Origin: Bradyrhizobium macuxiense | GTDB lineage: Bacteria > Pseudomonadota > Alphaproteobacteria > Rhizobiales > Xanthobacteraceae | Assembly (NCBI RefSeq): GCF_007993935.1 | Contig: NZ_VITY01000007.1 | Coordinates: 62,001-126,000, forward strand | Length of the DNA: 64,000 bases | Direction: 5' to 3' | Notes under the pieces: model-generated | Told to the model about the DNA's origin: nothing | Databases searched by the model: none | The model's input: the letters and a program-made list of their open reading frames with translations, nothing else | In this document: piece by piece, positions 8,280 through 16,614 of the stretch | Numbering within the stretch: the stretch's first letter is position 1 | Layout: each line of letters begins with the position of its first letter | Translations under genes and position numbers: made by a program

Positions 8280-8456
8280 AGGCAGAGCTCCATTGCAGCA
8301 CGTTCGAAGCCGCGGCTCGATTTCGGGGAGTCTAACTTATCGCTCGGTGTGGTGAGAGCTGTTCGGGTGTCGTGCTGAATGGTCAGTTACTTCATGGCGC
8401 GAACAAGGCATGGCGGTGCGGCGTCGCGGTCGACCCACGGGCCGCGCCACATCCGC

Positions 8457-8580
8457 TGTCGTCCCTGCGAAAGCAGGGACCTATAACCACGAACGGTTAT
8501 TGTTGAGCTACGTCGGAACGACGAGTCCCGTTCACAACCCCCGCCGCGGAGTATGGGTCCCTGCTTTCGCAGGGACGACA
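8457..8580. repeat. Palindromic repeat with 25-bp perfect inverted arms
   Basis: Positions 8457-8481 and 8556-8580 are exact reverse complements over 25 bases, built around CCCTGCGAAAGCAGGG, which is itself palindromic. The 74-base centre contains no gene. The core is a dispersed intergenic repeat common in Bradyrhizobiaceae, here in a head-to-head pair. It occupies the 328-bp gap between the WG-repeat gene and the aldolase gene. Confidence 0.75.
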
Positions 8581-8607
8581 CCGGTCATGGGGGTGCGCTC
8601 GAGCGCC

Positions 8608-9402
8608 TCAATCCCGATACGACGGATCCGCCCGGTCGAGCTTGCGCAGCAGCGCCGGCCAGGCAAGCTCGCCGTTGCGCGCGGCGCGGCCGGGCTTGGG
8701 CAGCATCCGCTCATAGGTATCTTCGAGGATGTTTTGCGGCGGATAGACCAGCTTGGTGTTGCAGGACAGCGCCATCACCTGGGTCTGGCAGGCGCGCTCG
8801 AGACGGAACAGCACGTTGAAGGCGGCGGGCACGGTGCGGCCGACCACCAGCAGACCGTGGTTGCGCAGGATCATCGCCTCGTTGTCGCCGAGGTCGCGGA
8901 CCAGCCGCTCGCGTTCGTCGACATTATCGGCGATGCCTTCGAAGTCATGATAGGCGATGTGCAGGAAGCGCATCGAGGTCTGCGCCAGCGGCAGCAGGCC
9001 GCATTCCATTGCCGAGACCGCCATGCCGGCGGGCGTATGGGTGTGCGCGACGCAGTCCATGTCGTGCTTGGCCATGTGGATGGCGCTGTGAATGACGAAG
9101 CCGGCGACGTTGACGTCATAGTCGGTTGCGTTGAGCAGCGTGTTGCCCTCGACGTCGACCTTGATCAGGCTCGAGGCGTCGATCTCCTCATAGAGCATGC
9201 CGTAGGCGTTGATCAGGAATTGGTCGGTGGTGCCGGGCACGCGGCAGGAGATGTGGTTCGCGATCATCTCGGTCATGCCGTACGTCGCGGTGAGACGATA
9301 GCAGGCGGCCAGATCGACGCGGGCCTGCCACTCCTCGGCGCTCACCTGCTCGCGGACGGATTTGACCACCTTGATCGCGGGCGAGCTGACGGGGGGATTC
9401 AT
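8608..9402 (-). CDS. Class II aldolase/adducin family protein
   Basis: The 264-residue protein has the family zinc site HTHTPAGMAVSAM and a downstream histidine in RNHGLLVVGRTVPAAFNVLF. It also has the N-terminal nucleotide/phosphate-region pattern GMTEMIANHISCRVPGTTDQ. Members cleave or decarboxylate hydroxy-acid or sugar-phosphate substrates; the bacterial relatives closest in look are of unknown substrate. AAGGAGAG lies 8 bases before the ATG at 9400-9402, which rules out the longer frame to 9681. It is divergent from the M81 peptidase at 9590, and the shared 187-bp gap is the likely joint promoter region. Confidence 0.9.
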   Translation of the reverse strand: MNPPVSSPAIKVVKSVREQVSAEEWQARVDLAACYRLTATYGMTEMIANHISCRVPGTTDQFLINAYGMLYEEIDASSLIKVDVEGNTLLNATDYDVNVAGFVIHSAIHMAKHDMDCVAHTHTPAGMAVSAMECGLLPLAQTSMRFLHIAYHDFEGIADNVDERERLVRDLGDNEAMILRNHGLLVVGRTVPAAFNVLFRLERACQTQVMALSCNTKLVYPPQNILEDTYERMLPKPGRAARNGELAWPALLRKLDRADPSYRD

Positions 9403-9589
9403 GGCGTTCTCTCCTTGAGATGTCTGCGAGGCCGGGGCCCGATTGTTGGCCTGGAACATAGCAGAATCCGCGCGGTGGCAAGCCGTGACGCGTCTGCGTA
9501 TTTGCAGGTCTGGCGGGTAAAAACCGAATGCGGATTGGCGCGCGGCGGCTTCGATGCCACTATGCGGAAAACAGCCGAGGCGCATCAAA

Positions 9590-11086
9590 ATGAGCGATCG
9601 CAAGATACGTATCGCCGTCCTGCATTTCTCCCACGAAACCGTCTCGTTCCTGCCGAACGAGACCACGCTCGACGACTTCATCTATCCGGGCTCGCCGGCC
9701 AAGGGCGAGGCGCTGCTGCAGTTCGATCCCAAGAACTACATGGGCGGCTTCGTGCAGGTGGCGCGCGAATTCTCCGAGGTCGAACTGGTCGGCATCGAAT
9801 CCCCGCTCTGGCCGAAGACCTACACCGGATCGGGCTGGATCACCCAGGAAGCCTACCGGACCTTCACCGGCAAGATGATTGCCGGGCTCAAGGAGGAGGG
9901 GCCGTTCGACGGCGTCTATCTGTGCCTGCATGGCGCCATGGCCGTGCGCGACGTGCCGCGGCCGGAGGCCGATCTGGCGCGGCAGGTGCGCGAGGTGATC
10001 GGCCGCTCGGCGTTCATCGCCGCAACCTTCGATCCTCACGGCAACGAGGACGAGGCGTTCCTTGAACAGGCGGACATGGCGTTCGCCGTCAAATATTTCC
10101 CGCATTATGATGCGCATCTGCAGGGCGAGCGCGCGGCGCGCATGCTGGTGCGGGCGATCCGCGGCGACTACCGGCCGGCGCACAAGACGATCAAGGTTCC
10201 CGTGATCTCGCCCGGCGTGCTGCAATGGACCGGGGCGCGTCCCTGGATGGATCTCGTGCAGCGCGCGCTGGTGTGGGAGGCCCGCGAGGTCGACGTCTAC
10301 GTCAACATTTTCTTCGGCTTCCCGTTCGCCGACGTACCGGATGTCGGCATGACCGTGCAGGTCCTGACCAACGACAACCCGAAGGTCGCCGAGCAGATCG
10401 CGCGCGATCTCGCCGGCACGATCTGGCGGCTGCGCGAGGCCCTGCTGCAATCGACGAAACTCCACAGCATCACCGAGGGCGTTGCGCTGGCGAAGCAGGC
10501 CGTCGCTGACCGCAACACGCCGGTGGTGCTTGCCGATCACAGCGACCGGTCGGGATCGTCGACCTGGCTGCTGCGCGAGATCATCGCGCAGGACCTCGCC
10601 AACACCGTGATTGCAACCATTGCCGATGCCAAAGCGACGGCAAGCCTGAAGGCGGCCGGCGCCAAGGCCGGCGATGCCTTCGACATGGAGATCGGTGGCG
10701 GCGCCGACGAGTCGGCGGGCGATCCGGTTCGGATGCAAGGCACCATCTCGGCTGCGGGCGAGGGCTACGGCCAGTTCTGGGTCTGCGTGCGCTTCGGCCG
10801 CAACAATGTGCTGATACTCTCCACCTATCTGGTGCAGATCATGGAGCCGTTCTCGCTGAAGGCGCTGGTGCCCGACATCGGCAGCTTTGAGGTGATGGCG
10901 ATCAAGTCGCGGGTACATTTCCGGCGCGGCTTCGACGACAATGGCTTTGCCAAGACGATCCTGCTGGTCGAGCCGGAGCAACCGTTCCTCGGCACGACGC
11001 GTCTCGACAAGTTGCCGTACAGGAATGTCGACCTGACGCGGTACTATCCGTACGGCAATCCGACGTTTCCGGAGGCATCGTCATGA
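9590..11086 (+). CDS. M81 family metallopeptidase (MlrC-like)
   Basis: The 498-residue protein shows the M81/MlrC start RIAVLHFSHETVSFLPNETT and the conserved segment DGVYLCLHGAMAVRDVPRPE. It continues with ATFDPHGNEDE and a C-terminal domain containing LADHSDRSGSSTWLL and EIGGGADESAG. Histidine and aspartate residues in these blocks are the presumed metal ligands. MlrC was described in breakdown of linearised microcystin, but most homologues have unknown peptides or amides as substrates. The next gene begins inside its stop codon (ATGA), so the two are translationally coupled. Confidence 0.9.
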   Translation: MSDRKIRIAVLHFSHETVSFLPNETTLDDFIYPGSPAKGEALLQFDPKNYMGGFVQVAREFSEVELVGIESPLWPKTYTGSGWITQEAYRTFTGKMIAGLKEEGPFDGVYLCLHGAMAVRDVPRPEADLARQVREVIGRSAFIAATFDPHGNEDEAFLEQADMAFAVKYFPHYDAHLQGERAARMLVRAIRGDYRPAHKTIKVPVISPGVLQWTGARPWMDLVQRALVWEAREVDVYVNIFFGFPFADVPDVGMTVQVLTNDNPKVAEQIARDLAGTIWRLREALLQSTKLHSITEGVALAKQAVADRNTPVVLADHSDRSGSSTWLLREIIAQDLANTVIATIADAKATASLKAAGAKAGDAFDMEIGGGADESAGDPVRMQGTISAAGEGYGQFWVCVRFGRNNVLILSTYLVQIMEPFSLKALVPDIGSFEVMAIKSRVHFRRGFDDNGFAKTILLVEPEQPFLGTTRLDKLPYRNVDLTRYYPYGNPTFPEASS

Positions 11087-12093
11087 CCGGGGGGCGCTAT
11101 CGCCTGATCGGTTCGACCGCGTCGCCCTATGCGATCAAGCTGCGCGCACTGATGCGCTACCGGCGGATCCCGCACGACTGGGTGATCATGAGCAAGGCGC
11201 TGCGCGCGGCGACCGCGCATCTGAAGCCGATGCTGATCCCGGTGCTGCAATATCCCGACGGCAGCTATCGCGGTGAGACCACGACGCTCGCCTATGATCT
11301 GGAAGCGCGCCACCAGGGGCGCTCGGTGATCCCCGAGGACAAGGCGGTCGCATTCGTCTGCGATCTGCTCGAGGACCTCGCCGATGAATGGGCGGTGAAG
11401 CCGTTGTTTCTCTATCGCTGGTGGGATCCGGAAGACCAGGCCTACGTCTCGCGCTGGGCGGGCGAGGAATGGTCGACGTCGGAAGCCGAGGCCGGCAGCC
11501 GGGAGGAGATCGAGGAGTTCCGGCAGCGGCAGATTTCGCGCATGAGCATTCTCGGTGCGACGGACGAGAATAGGCCGCTGCTCGAGGAGAGCTATCGGCG
11601 GACGCTGGCGGCGTTCGAGCCGCATGTCGGCATGACGAATTATCTGTTCGGCAGCCGGCCGTCGCTGGCGGACTTCGCCTGGTTCGGACAACTCAGCGAG
11701 ATGGCGACCGACCCGACCCCGATGCGGATCATGCGCGAGCACGCGCCGTTCACCGATCACTGGGTGCGGCGGCTCGACGACGCATCCGGTGTCGAGGGCG
11801 CCTGGTATTCGCGCGAGCAGGCGCTTGGCGGGTTCGCTGAAGCATTGCTGCGGATCGCGGGCGAACTCTATCTGCCGTTCCTCGCCGCCAATGCGGATGC
11901 ATTCGCGAAAGGCCTCGCTCGCCTCGAGATCAACGTCTGGGGACTGCCTTACGCGCTGGCGCCGTTCAAATATCAGGTCAAGTGCCTGCAGCAGTTGCGC
12001 AAGAAGTTCGCCGCGCTCGGTGCCGGCGATCGCATTGCGTTGAAGCCCGTCCTGGAGCGCACGGGGTGCTGGGCCGTCCTGAATGGAGGCTGA
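11083..12093 (+). CDS. Glutathione S-transferase family protein
   Basis: The 336-residue protein starts with a thioredoxin-like GST N-domain (RLIGSTASPYAIKLRALMRY, then KPMLIPVLQYPDGSYRGETT with the cis-Pro and glutathione-binding residues). A large helical C-domain follows, including FGSRPSLADFAWFGQLSEMA. It is about 100 residues longer than ordinary GSTs, the extra length being C-terminal. Its ATG overlaps the M81 stop codon by 4 bases, so the pair forms one transcript. The substrate is unknown; a link to the divergent aldolase and the DsbA-like isomerase at 12133 is only positional. Confidence 0.85.
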   Translation: MTGGRYRLIGSTASPYAIKLRALMRYRRIPHDWVIMSKALRAATAHLKPMLIPVLQYPDGSYRGETTTLAYDLEARHQGRSVIPEDKAVAFVCDLLEDLADEWAVKPLFLYRWWDPEDQAYVSRWAGEEWSTSEAEAGSREEIEEFRQRQISRMSILGATDENRPLLEESYRRTLAAFEPHVGMTNYLFGSRPSLADFAWFGQLSEMATDPTPMRIMREHAPFTDHWVRRLDDASGVEGAWYSREQALGGFAEALLRIAGELYLPFLAANADAFAKGLARLEINVWGLPYALAPFKYQVKCLQQLRKKFAALGAGDRIALKPVLERTGCWAVLNGG

Positions 12094-12132
12094 TCGATCC
12101 GGGAAGGCAAGCAGGTTCAAATCAGCGTGAGC

Positions 12133-12765
12133 TTAGGTCCGGTGCCTGCTCCCGAGTGCTGCGGCGATCGTCTCCGGATTCTTGATCCGCTCGATCAGCA
12201 GGTCGATGCGGTCGCCGCCCCAGAACAGTTCCCCGTTGAACACCATGCTGGGGACGCCGAACACGCCAAGCGCTTCGGCCTCGTCGATGATGCGATCGTG
12301 TTCGGCGCGGGCAGGGCCGTGAACATAGGTCTCGAACGCCTCAGCGGAACCACCGATCGCGGCAATCACGCCGGCAATCTCCGGCAGCTCGTCGATCTCG
12401 AGCTCATGGTTCCAGAACTTCCGGAACACCGTGTCATGGTAGGGCCGGAACAGCCCGTGCCGCTGCGCGAACAGCATGCCGGCGCTGGCGTAGAAGGCGT
12501 CGTAGATCCGGCGCGGGCCCTTCATAGTGAGTCCCTGCGCGTTGGCGAACCGCCGCGCGTCCATGTAGGCGTAGCGCACCTTGCGCCAGAAGTGCGGCGT
12601 GCGCTCTTCCACCGTGCCCATGAACTCGGGAATGCGCAGCGTGTAGGGCAGCCATTCCAGTTCGACGCCGTAGGTTTCCTCGAGCTCGAACAGCCGCTTG
12701 TTGGCAACATAGGCGTAGGGAGACTTGTAGTCGGTGTAGATTCGGACCTTCGGCTTTTCCATCAT
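12133..12765 (-). CDS. DsbA-family/2-hydroxychromene-2-carboxylate isomerase-like protein
   Basis: The 210-residue product begins with a thioredoxin-fold strand KVRIYTDYKSPYAYVANKRL. SPYAY replaces the CxxC motif, as in kappa-class GST and HCCA-isomerase proteins. The helical insert and the closing GVFGVPSMVFNGELFWGGDR (cis-Pro loop) also fit. Relatives use glutathione to isomerise aromatic degradation intermediates, or have unknown roles. Two adjacent ATG codons (12763-12765 and 12760-12762) follow a GGGGAG ribosome site; I took the first. It is convergent with the GST gene. Confidence 0.87.
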   Translation of the reverse strand: MMEKPKVRIYTDYKSPYAYVANKRLFELEETYGVELEWLPYTLRIPEFMGTVEERTPHFWRKVRYAYMDARRFANAQGLTMKGPRRIYDAFYASAGMLFAQRHGLFRPYHDTVFRKFWNHELEIDELPEIAGVIAAIGGSAEAFETYVHGPARAEHDRIIDEAEALGVFGVPSMVFNGELFWGGDRIDLLIERIKNPETIAAALGSRHRT

Positions 12766-13267
12766 CGTTCCTCTCCCCGTCAGAACGATTGTTCCTGATC
12801 GCAGGCGGTGGCGCAATGCGGCGTGACGACGGGGAGATCGCAGGCAAACGAACGGGCCCCGGTGCAGTCAAGCATCGCGGGGCCCTGCTACTTCGTTTTA
12901 GCGAAGGATCTCTGGTGTAGACCAGTGGTGTTTCGGGACCTAAAAGCGCTTGGCCTTTGCGCTCTCGTCCTGCGGATATGTACAGATTGTCGGCAGTGCA
13001 CGCAGCTAGCAGCTGCTGTTCGCCTCACGTGCACCGAGACCTTGCCGCTGAGCAAGGTCGCTGGCTTTCGCCGGTGGCGTCATGCTCCTCTCCAAGGGTG
13101 GGCCGACGGACCTCTGTCCGCTTCTGCTGCCTGGCGGCCGATCCCATAATCGTCCGTCAATTCCTGCGACGCGAGGAGCAGGCGCTCCAGCACCCCTACA
13201 GGTGCAGTCACGGAAATGCTGCGGCAGTTATGGCCTGCTGTCAAGTTAACGAACAAGGGAATTCAGG
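12766..13267. other. 500-bp gene-free region with strong hairpins
   Basis: No open frame here looks coding. An elaborate stem-loop spans 12846-12898: outer arms AAACGAA/TTCGTTT and inner arms GGGCCCCG/CGGGGCCC. A second perfect 8-bp hairpin (GACCTTGC/GCAAGGTC) lies at 13038-13059. The region may include the promoter of the DsbA-like gene, the end of the monooxygenase transcript, or an unrecognised structured RNA. Confidence 0.4.
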
Positions 13268-15190
13268 TCAGGAATCCTGTCGCGCCTTGGTCTTTCGATA
13301 CTGTGTGAAGTCGGGATCGTGCGTCATCTTCCAGTAGTCGACGAATCGCCACGGCATTGCTGAGAACACACGACCGCGGCTGTTGCGGTAGTAGGTCGTC
13401 ATGCCCGGATGCGTCCAGATCAACCGCTCATGCTCGGCATCGACGTTGCGGATGTATTCGTCATGCGCGTCGGGATCGACGTCGATCGCAGCGATGTCGT
13501 TCTCGATCATCTCGACCAGGCAAGCGGAGATATAGCGGCTCTGACATTCCGACTGGAAGATCACGCTGCCGCCATGCGCAGGTCCCGAGTTGGGCCCGAG
13601 CATCAGAAAGAGGTTGGGGAAGTCAGGCACGGTGAGACCGAGATAGGCGGTCGGATTGTCATGACTCCAGACCTGCTTCAGGTTCTTTCCCTCGCGCCCG
13701 GTGATGTTGAGACGCGCCGCCATCTCGGAGACCTTGAAGCCGGTCGAGATCACGATGACGTCGTGCTGCCGCGATATGCCGTCGACCGTGACGATGCTGT
13801 CAGCCGCGAAATGATCGATCTTGTCGGTGACCAGCTCGACATTCGGCTTGGTCAGCGTCTTGAACCAGTTGTTGTCGAGCAGGATGCGCTTGCCGTAGGG
13901 CGGATAGGTCGGCATGCACTTCTCGATCAGATCGGGACGATTCTTCAGCTCGGAGAGAATGAACTCGGCCAGCTCCTGGCGATGCCGGTCGTTGCCTTTG
14001 TTGACGGCGCGCTCGGGATGCGGCCAGGCCGGATCCTTGCGCAGGAACGGCAGCAGCCCGTCGCCGTAGCGCCAGAACATGTTGAAGCGATACCACTGCA
14101 CATAGAATGGCAGATGCGCCAGCAGCCACTGCGCGCCGTCGGTGATCGGATCGGAATAGCCCTTCACCGGCCGCGCCCACTGCGCGGTGCGCTGGTAGAC
14201 GGTGACGGAGGCGACGCGGTCGGCGATCGACGGCACCAGTTGCATCGCGGTCGCGCCGGTGCCGATCACGGCGACATGCTTGCCGTCGAGTTTGATGTCG
14301 TCGGACCACAGCGCCGAATGAACCTTGAGGCCGGCGAAATCCTCGTCGCCGTCGAAACGGGCGGGCAGGGGATCATTGAGTTGCCCGATCGCGCTGACCA
14401 GCGCGGTCGACTCGAAGGTCGCTTCGCCGTCCGCGGTCCTCAGCGTCGAGACCCAGCGCCGCTTGGCGTCGTCCCAGCGCGAAGCGACGAGCTCGGTCGA
14501 GAGGCGGACGTGTCTGCGGATATCGTGTTCGCGCACGACGTTGAGCAGATAGTCCAGCAGCTCTTGGCGCTGTGCGAAGTAGCGGGTCCACGGATTGCGG
14601 GCGCCGAAGGAGAACGAATAGGAGTGGTTCGGCGTATCGACGCCGCAGCCGGGATAACGGTTGACGTACCAGGTGCCGCCGATCTCGTCCTGCTTCTCGA
14701 CGATCGTGTAGGGAATGCCGAGCCGCCCGAGCGCAACGCCGAGCGCGATCGCGCAGACCCCGGCGCCGACGATCAGGACATGCTGCTGCACCAGCTTCTC
14801 GCCGGACGGGCGCTCGCGCCAGCGCGCCTCGCGGGGAACGAAGCCCATCTCCTCCCGCATCAGCGGGGCATATTCGGGCGCGACGTTCTCGCCGAGCGTT
14901 GCGCGCATCATCCGCAGCATCAGCTCATCGCCGGGATCGGTGATGACGGGCTTTGGCGTCCCGTTCGCGAACAGGTTCAGGGCCGCCGCGCGGATCTCGT
15001 CCTGGATCTCCTTCGGCACGCCGGCGTCGGGATCGGGGATCAGGCGGACGTCGCGCTTCGGCTTGTAGGGCGGCTCGAGCCACTTCTCGTCGCCGGTCAT
15101 GTGCACCAGCACCATCAGCAGCACGCGGATGTCGCCTTCGGCGATGGCGGAGGACAGGTCGAGGTGTTGGCGCGGAAGCTCGATATTCAT
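13268..15190 (-). CDS. Flavin-containing (Baeyer-Villiger type) monooxygenase
   Basis: The 640-residue protein has an N-terminal extension of about 130 residues. An FAD-binding Rossmann motif follows (VGAGVCAIALGVALGRLG, residues 141-158), then the BVMO block FAGLKVHSALW, then a second GxGxxA for NADPH (AVIGTGATAMQ). In the usual BVMO fingerprint a proline or aspartate follows the last tryptophan; here it is serine. Overall length and the N-terminal extension match 4-hydroxyacetophenone monooxygenase-like enzymes, which turn aryl or alkyl ketones into esters. It is the last gene of a four-gene minus-strand operon with SDR, TetR and acyl-CoA synthetase genes. The substrate is unknown. Confidence 0.92.
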   Translation of the reverse strand: MNIELPRQHLDLSSAIAEGDIRVLLMVLVHMTGDEKWLEPPYKPKRDVRLIPDPDAGVPKEIQDEIRAAALNLFANGTPKPVITDPGDELMLRMMRATLGENVAPEYAPLMREEMGFVPREARWRERPSGEKLVQQHVLIVGAGVCAIALGVALGRLGIPYTIVEKQDEIGGTWYVNRYPGCGVDTPNHSYSFSFGARNPWTRYFAQRQELLDYLLNVVREHDIRRHVRLSTELVASRWDDAKRRWVSTLRTADGEATFESTALVSAIGQLNDPLPARFDGDEDFAGLKVHSALWSDDIKLDGKHVAVIGTGATAMQLVPSIADRVASVTVYQRTAQWARPVKGYSDPITDGAQWLLAHLPFYVQWYRFNMFWRYGDGLLPFLRKDPAWPHPERAVNKGNDRHRQELAEFILSELKNRPDLIEKCMPTYPPYGKRILLDNNWFKTLTKPNVELVTDKIDHFAADSIVTVDGISRQHDVIVISTGFKVSEMAARLNITGREGKNLKQVWSHDNPTAYLGLTVPDFPNLFLMLGPNSGPAHGGSVIFQSECQSRYISACLVEMIENDIAAIDVDPDAHDEYIRNVDAEHERLIWTHPGMTTYYRNSRGRVFSAMPWRFVDYWKMTHDPDFTQYRKTKARQDS

Positions 15191-15199
15191 GCGTTGTCC

Positions 15200-15976
15200 T
15201 CAGCTCCGTGGTGCGTCCGGCAAACCGCCATAGGCGGCCCAGGTGGTGCCCGCGATGTAGCCGGCATCGACCGGCAGGTTGATGCCGGTCACGCCGCTGC
15301 TCTGCGGTGAGAGCAGCCAGGCGATCGCCTGCGCCACTTCCATCGGCTCGACCAGCCGGTTCATTGCGGTGGGGCGTGCCAGCAGATCCTTGTTCAGGGC
15401 GCCTGACGCGATGCCGGCCTCGAGCGCCGCCGTGCGGGTGAAGCCGGGCGATACCGCGTTGACGCGCACGCCGCTACGTCCCCATTCGGCGGCGAGCGTC
15501 TGCGTGATCTGGATGACGCCGGCCTTCGCCGCGGTATAGGCGTGGATCGGGCCCGACGTCATGCCGGCCACGGAAGCGACGTTGACGATTGCGCCGTGCT
15601 GCCGCCGCTTCGCCATCCCGATGCCGACGCTGCGCGCGACCAGGAAGGTGCCGCGCAGGTCGATATTGACCTCGCGGTCCCATTGCTCCATCCGCACCCG
15701 GTCGATCGTGTGCATCTTGCCGAACACACCGGCCGCGTTGACGAGGCCCGTGATCGGGCCGTGCGCCTTCTCGATATCGGCAATGCCGGCGACGACAGCG
15801 GCTTCGCTTGCGACGTCGAACGGCGCCGGCCAGAGGATGGCGTTCGTGCCGACCAGCGGTTCGGGCGCGATGTCAACGATGACGACGCGGTGCCCTTGAT
15901 TGGCAAGCAGCGTCGCGGTCGCCGCGCCGATGCCGCGGCTGCCGCCGGTGATGAGGATGGTGCCGTCAACGCTCAT
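15200..15976 (-). CDS. Short-chain dehydrogenase/reductase
   Basis: The 258-residue protein is a classical SDR: NAD(P) motif GGSRGIG at residues 11-17, LVNAAG at 78-83, and the catalytic set Ser135, Tyr147 and Lys151 (YTAAK). The C-terminal SSGVTGINLPVDAGY is also typical. Asp35 after the second strand suggests NAD rather than NADP. It overlaps the TetR gene by 4 bases and is 9 bases ahead of the monooxygenase, so it likely works in the same pathway, for example oxidising an alcohol to the ketone used by that enzyme. Confidence 0.94.
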   Translation of the reverse strand: MSVDGTILITGGSRGIGAATATLLANQGHRVVIVDIAPEPLVGTNAILWPAPFDVASEAAVVAGIADIEKAHGPITGLVNAAGVFGKMHTIDRVRMEQWDREVNIDLRGTFLVARSVGIGMAKRRQHGAIVNVASVAGMTSGPIHAYTAAKAGVIQITQTLAAEWGRSGVRVNAVSPGFTRTAALEAGIASGALNKDLLARPTAMNRLVEPMEVAQAIAWLLSPQSSGVTGINLPVDAGYIAGTTWAAYGGLPDAPRS

Positions 15977-16614
15977 CGCTTCTTCCCTACGTTGCTGTTG
16001 AACAGGCCATGCGTGACCAGCTTCTGATAGGCCGTGATCACATAGTCGGGCACGGCGGTGACGCCTTGCTCGGAATAGGAATAGCGCCGGCTGAGATAGC
16101 CGCGCGCGCCCATCAGGACCTGGACGATGGCCTCGAATTCCTCGTCGCTGAAGGTGTTGGTGGCGCCGGCCGCGCGTGCACGCTGGAGGATCCGGACATA
16201 GGCGTTCGAGATGTTGTCAAAATGCTTCTGGTAGCCGGTCGGTGCGAAGAACTCGGCCTCGTTGAGGATGCGGAGAAACTCCGGCACCTCGCGGATGAAA
16301 TCGAAGAAGGCGCTGAAGCGCTCGATCTCCTGCCGGGCCTCGCTGGCGGTGCCGGTGCGCGCATGGATGAAGCGGACCATGTCGAGGCCGATCTTCGGCA
16401 GCAGCTGATCGAGCAGCTCCTGCCGGTTCTCGAAATGATTGTAGAAGGTGCCCTGCGCGACGCCGGCGGCCTCGGTGATGCGGGCGACCGAGGCTTCGGC
16501 ATAGCCATATTTGCCGACGATCTTGGTCGCGGCGTCGAAGATCTTCTGCTTGGTCCAAGCGTTGCGCTCGACCCGGTTGAGCTTTGTCACCTTGGCAGGT
16601 GTCGCTTGTGTCAT
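15973..16614 (-). CDS. TetR/AcrR-family transcriptional regulator
   Basis: The 213-residue protein has the TetR DNA-binding domain at the N-terminus: TKQKIFDAATKIVGKYGYAE, ASVARITEAAGVAQGTFYNH, FENRQELLDQLLP. The rest is a helical ligand-binding domain. It sits inside the operon, overlapping by 4 bases both the SDR gene downstream and the acyl-CoA synthetase upstream. A likely binding site is the 16-bp inverted repeat at 18157-18172, between this operon and the divergent ABC transporter. The ligand may be an acyl-CoA made by the neighbouring synthetase (inference). Confidence 0.92.
   Translation of the reverse strand: MTQATPAKVTKLNRVERNAWTKQKIFDAATKIVGKYGYAEASVARITEAAGVAQGTFYNHFENRQELLDQLLPKIGLDMVRFIHARTGTASEARQEIERFSAFFDFIREVPEFLRILNEAEFFAPTGYQKHFDNISNAYVRILQRARAAGATNTFSDEEFEAIVQVLMGARGYLSRRYSYSEQGVTAVPDYVITAYQKLVTHGLFNSNVGKKR

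Noticed and set aside
13409..15310. A 633-residue open frame antisense to the monooxygenase.
   Set aside because: Same GC-driven shadow; the minus strand carries all the flavoenzyme motifs.
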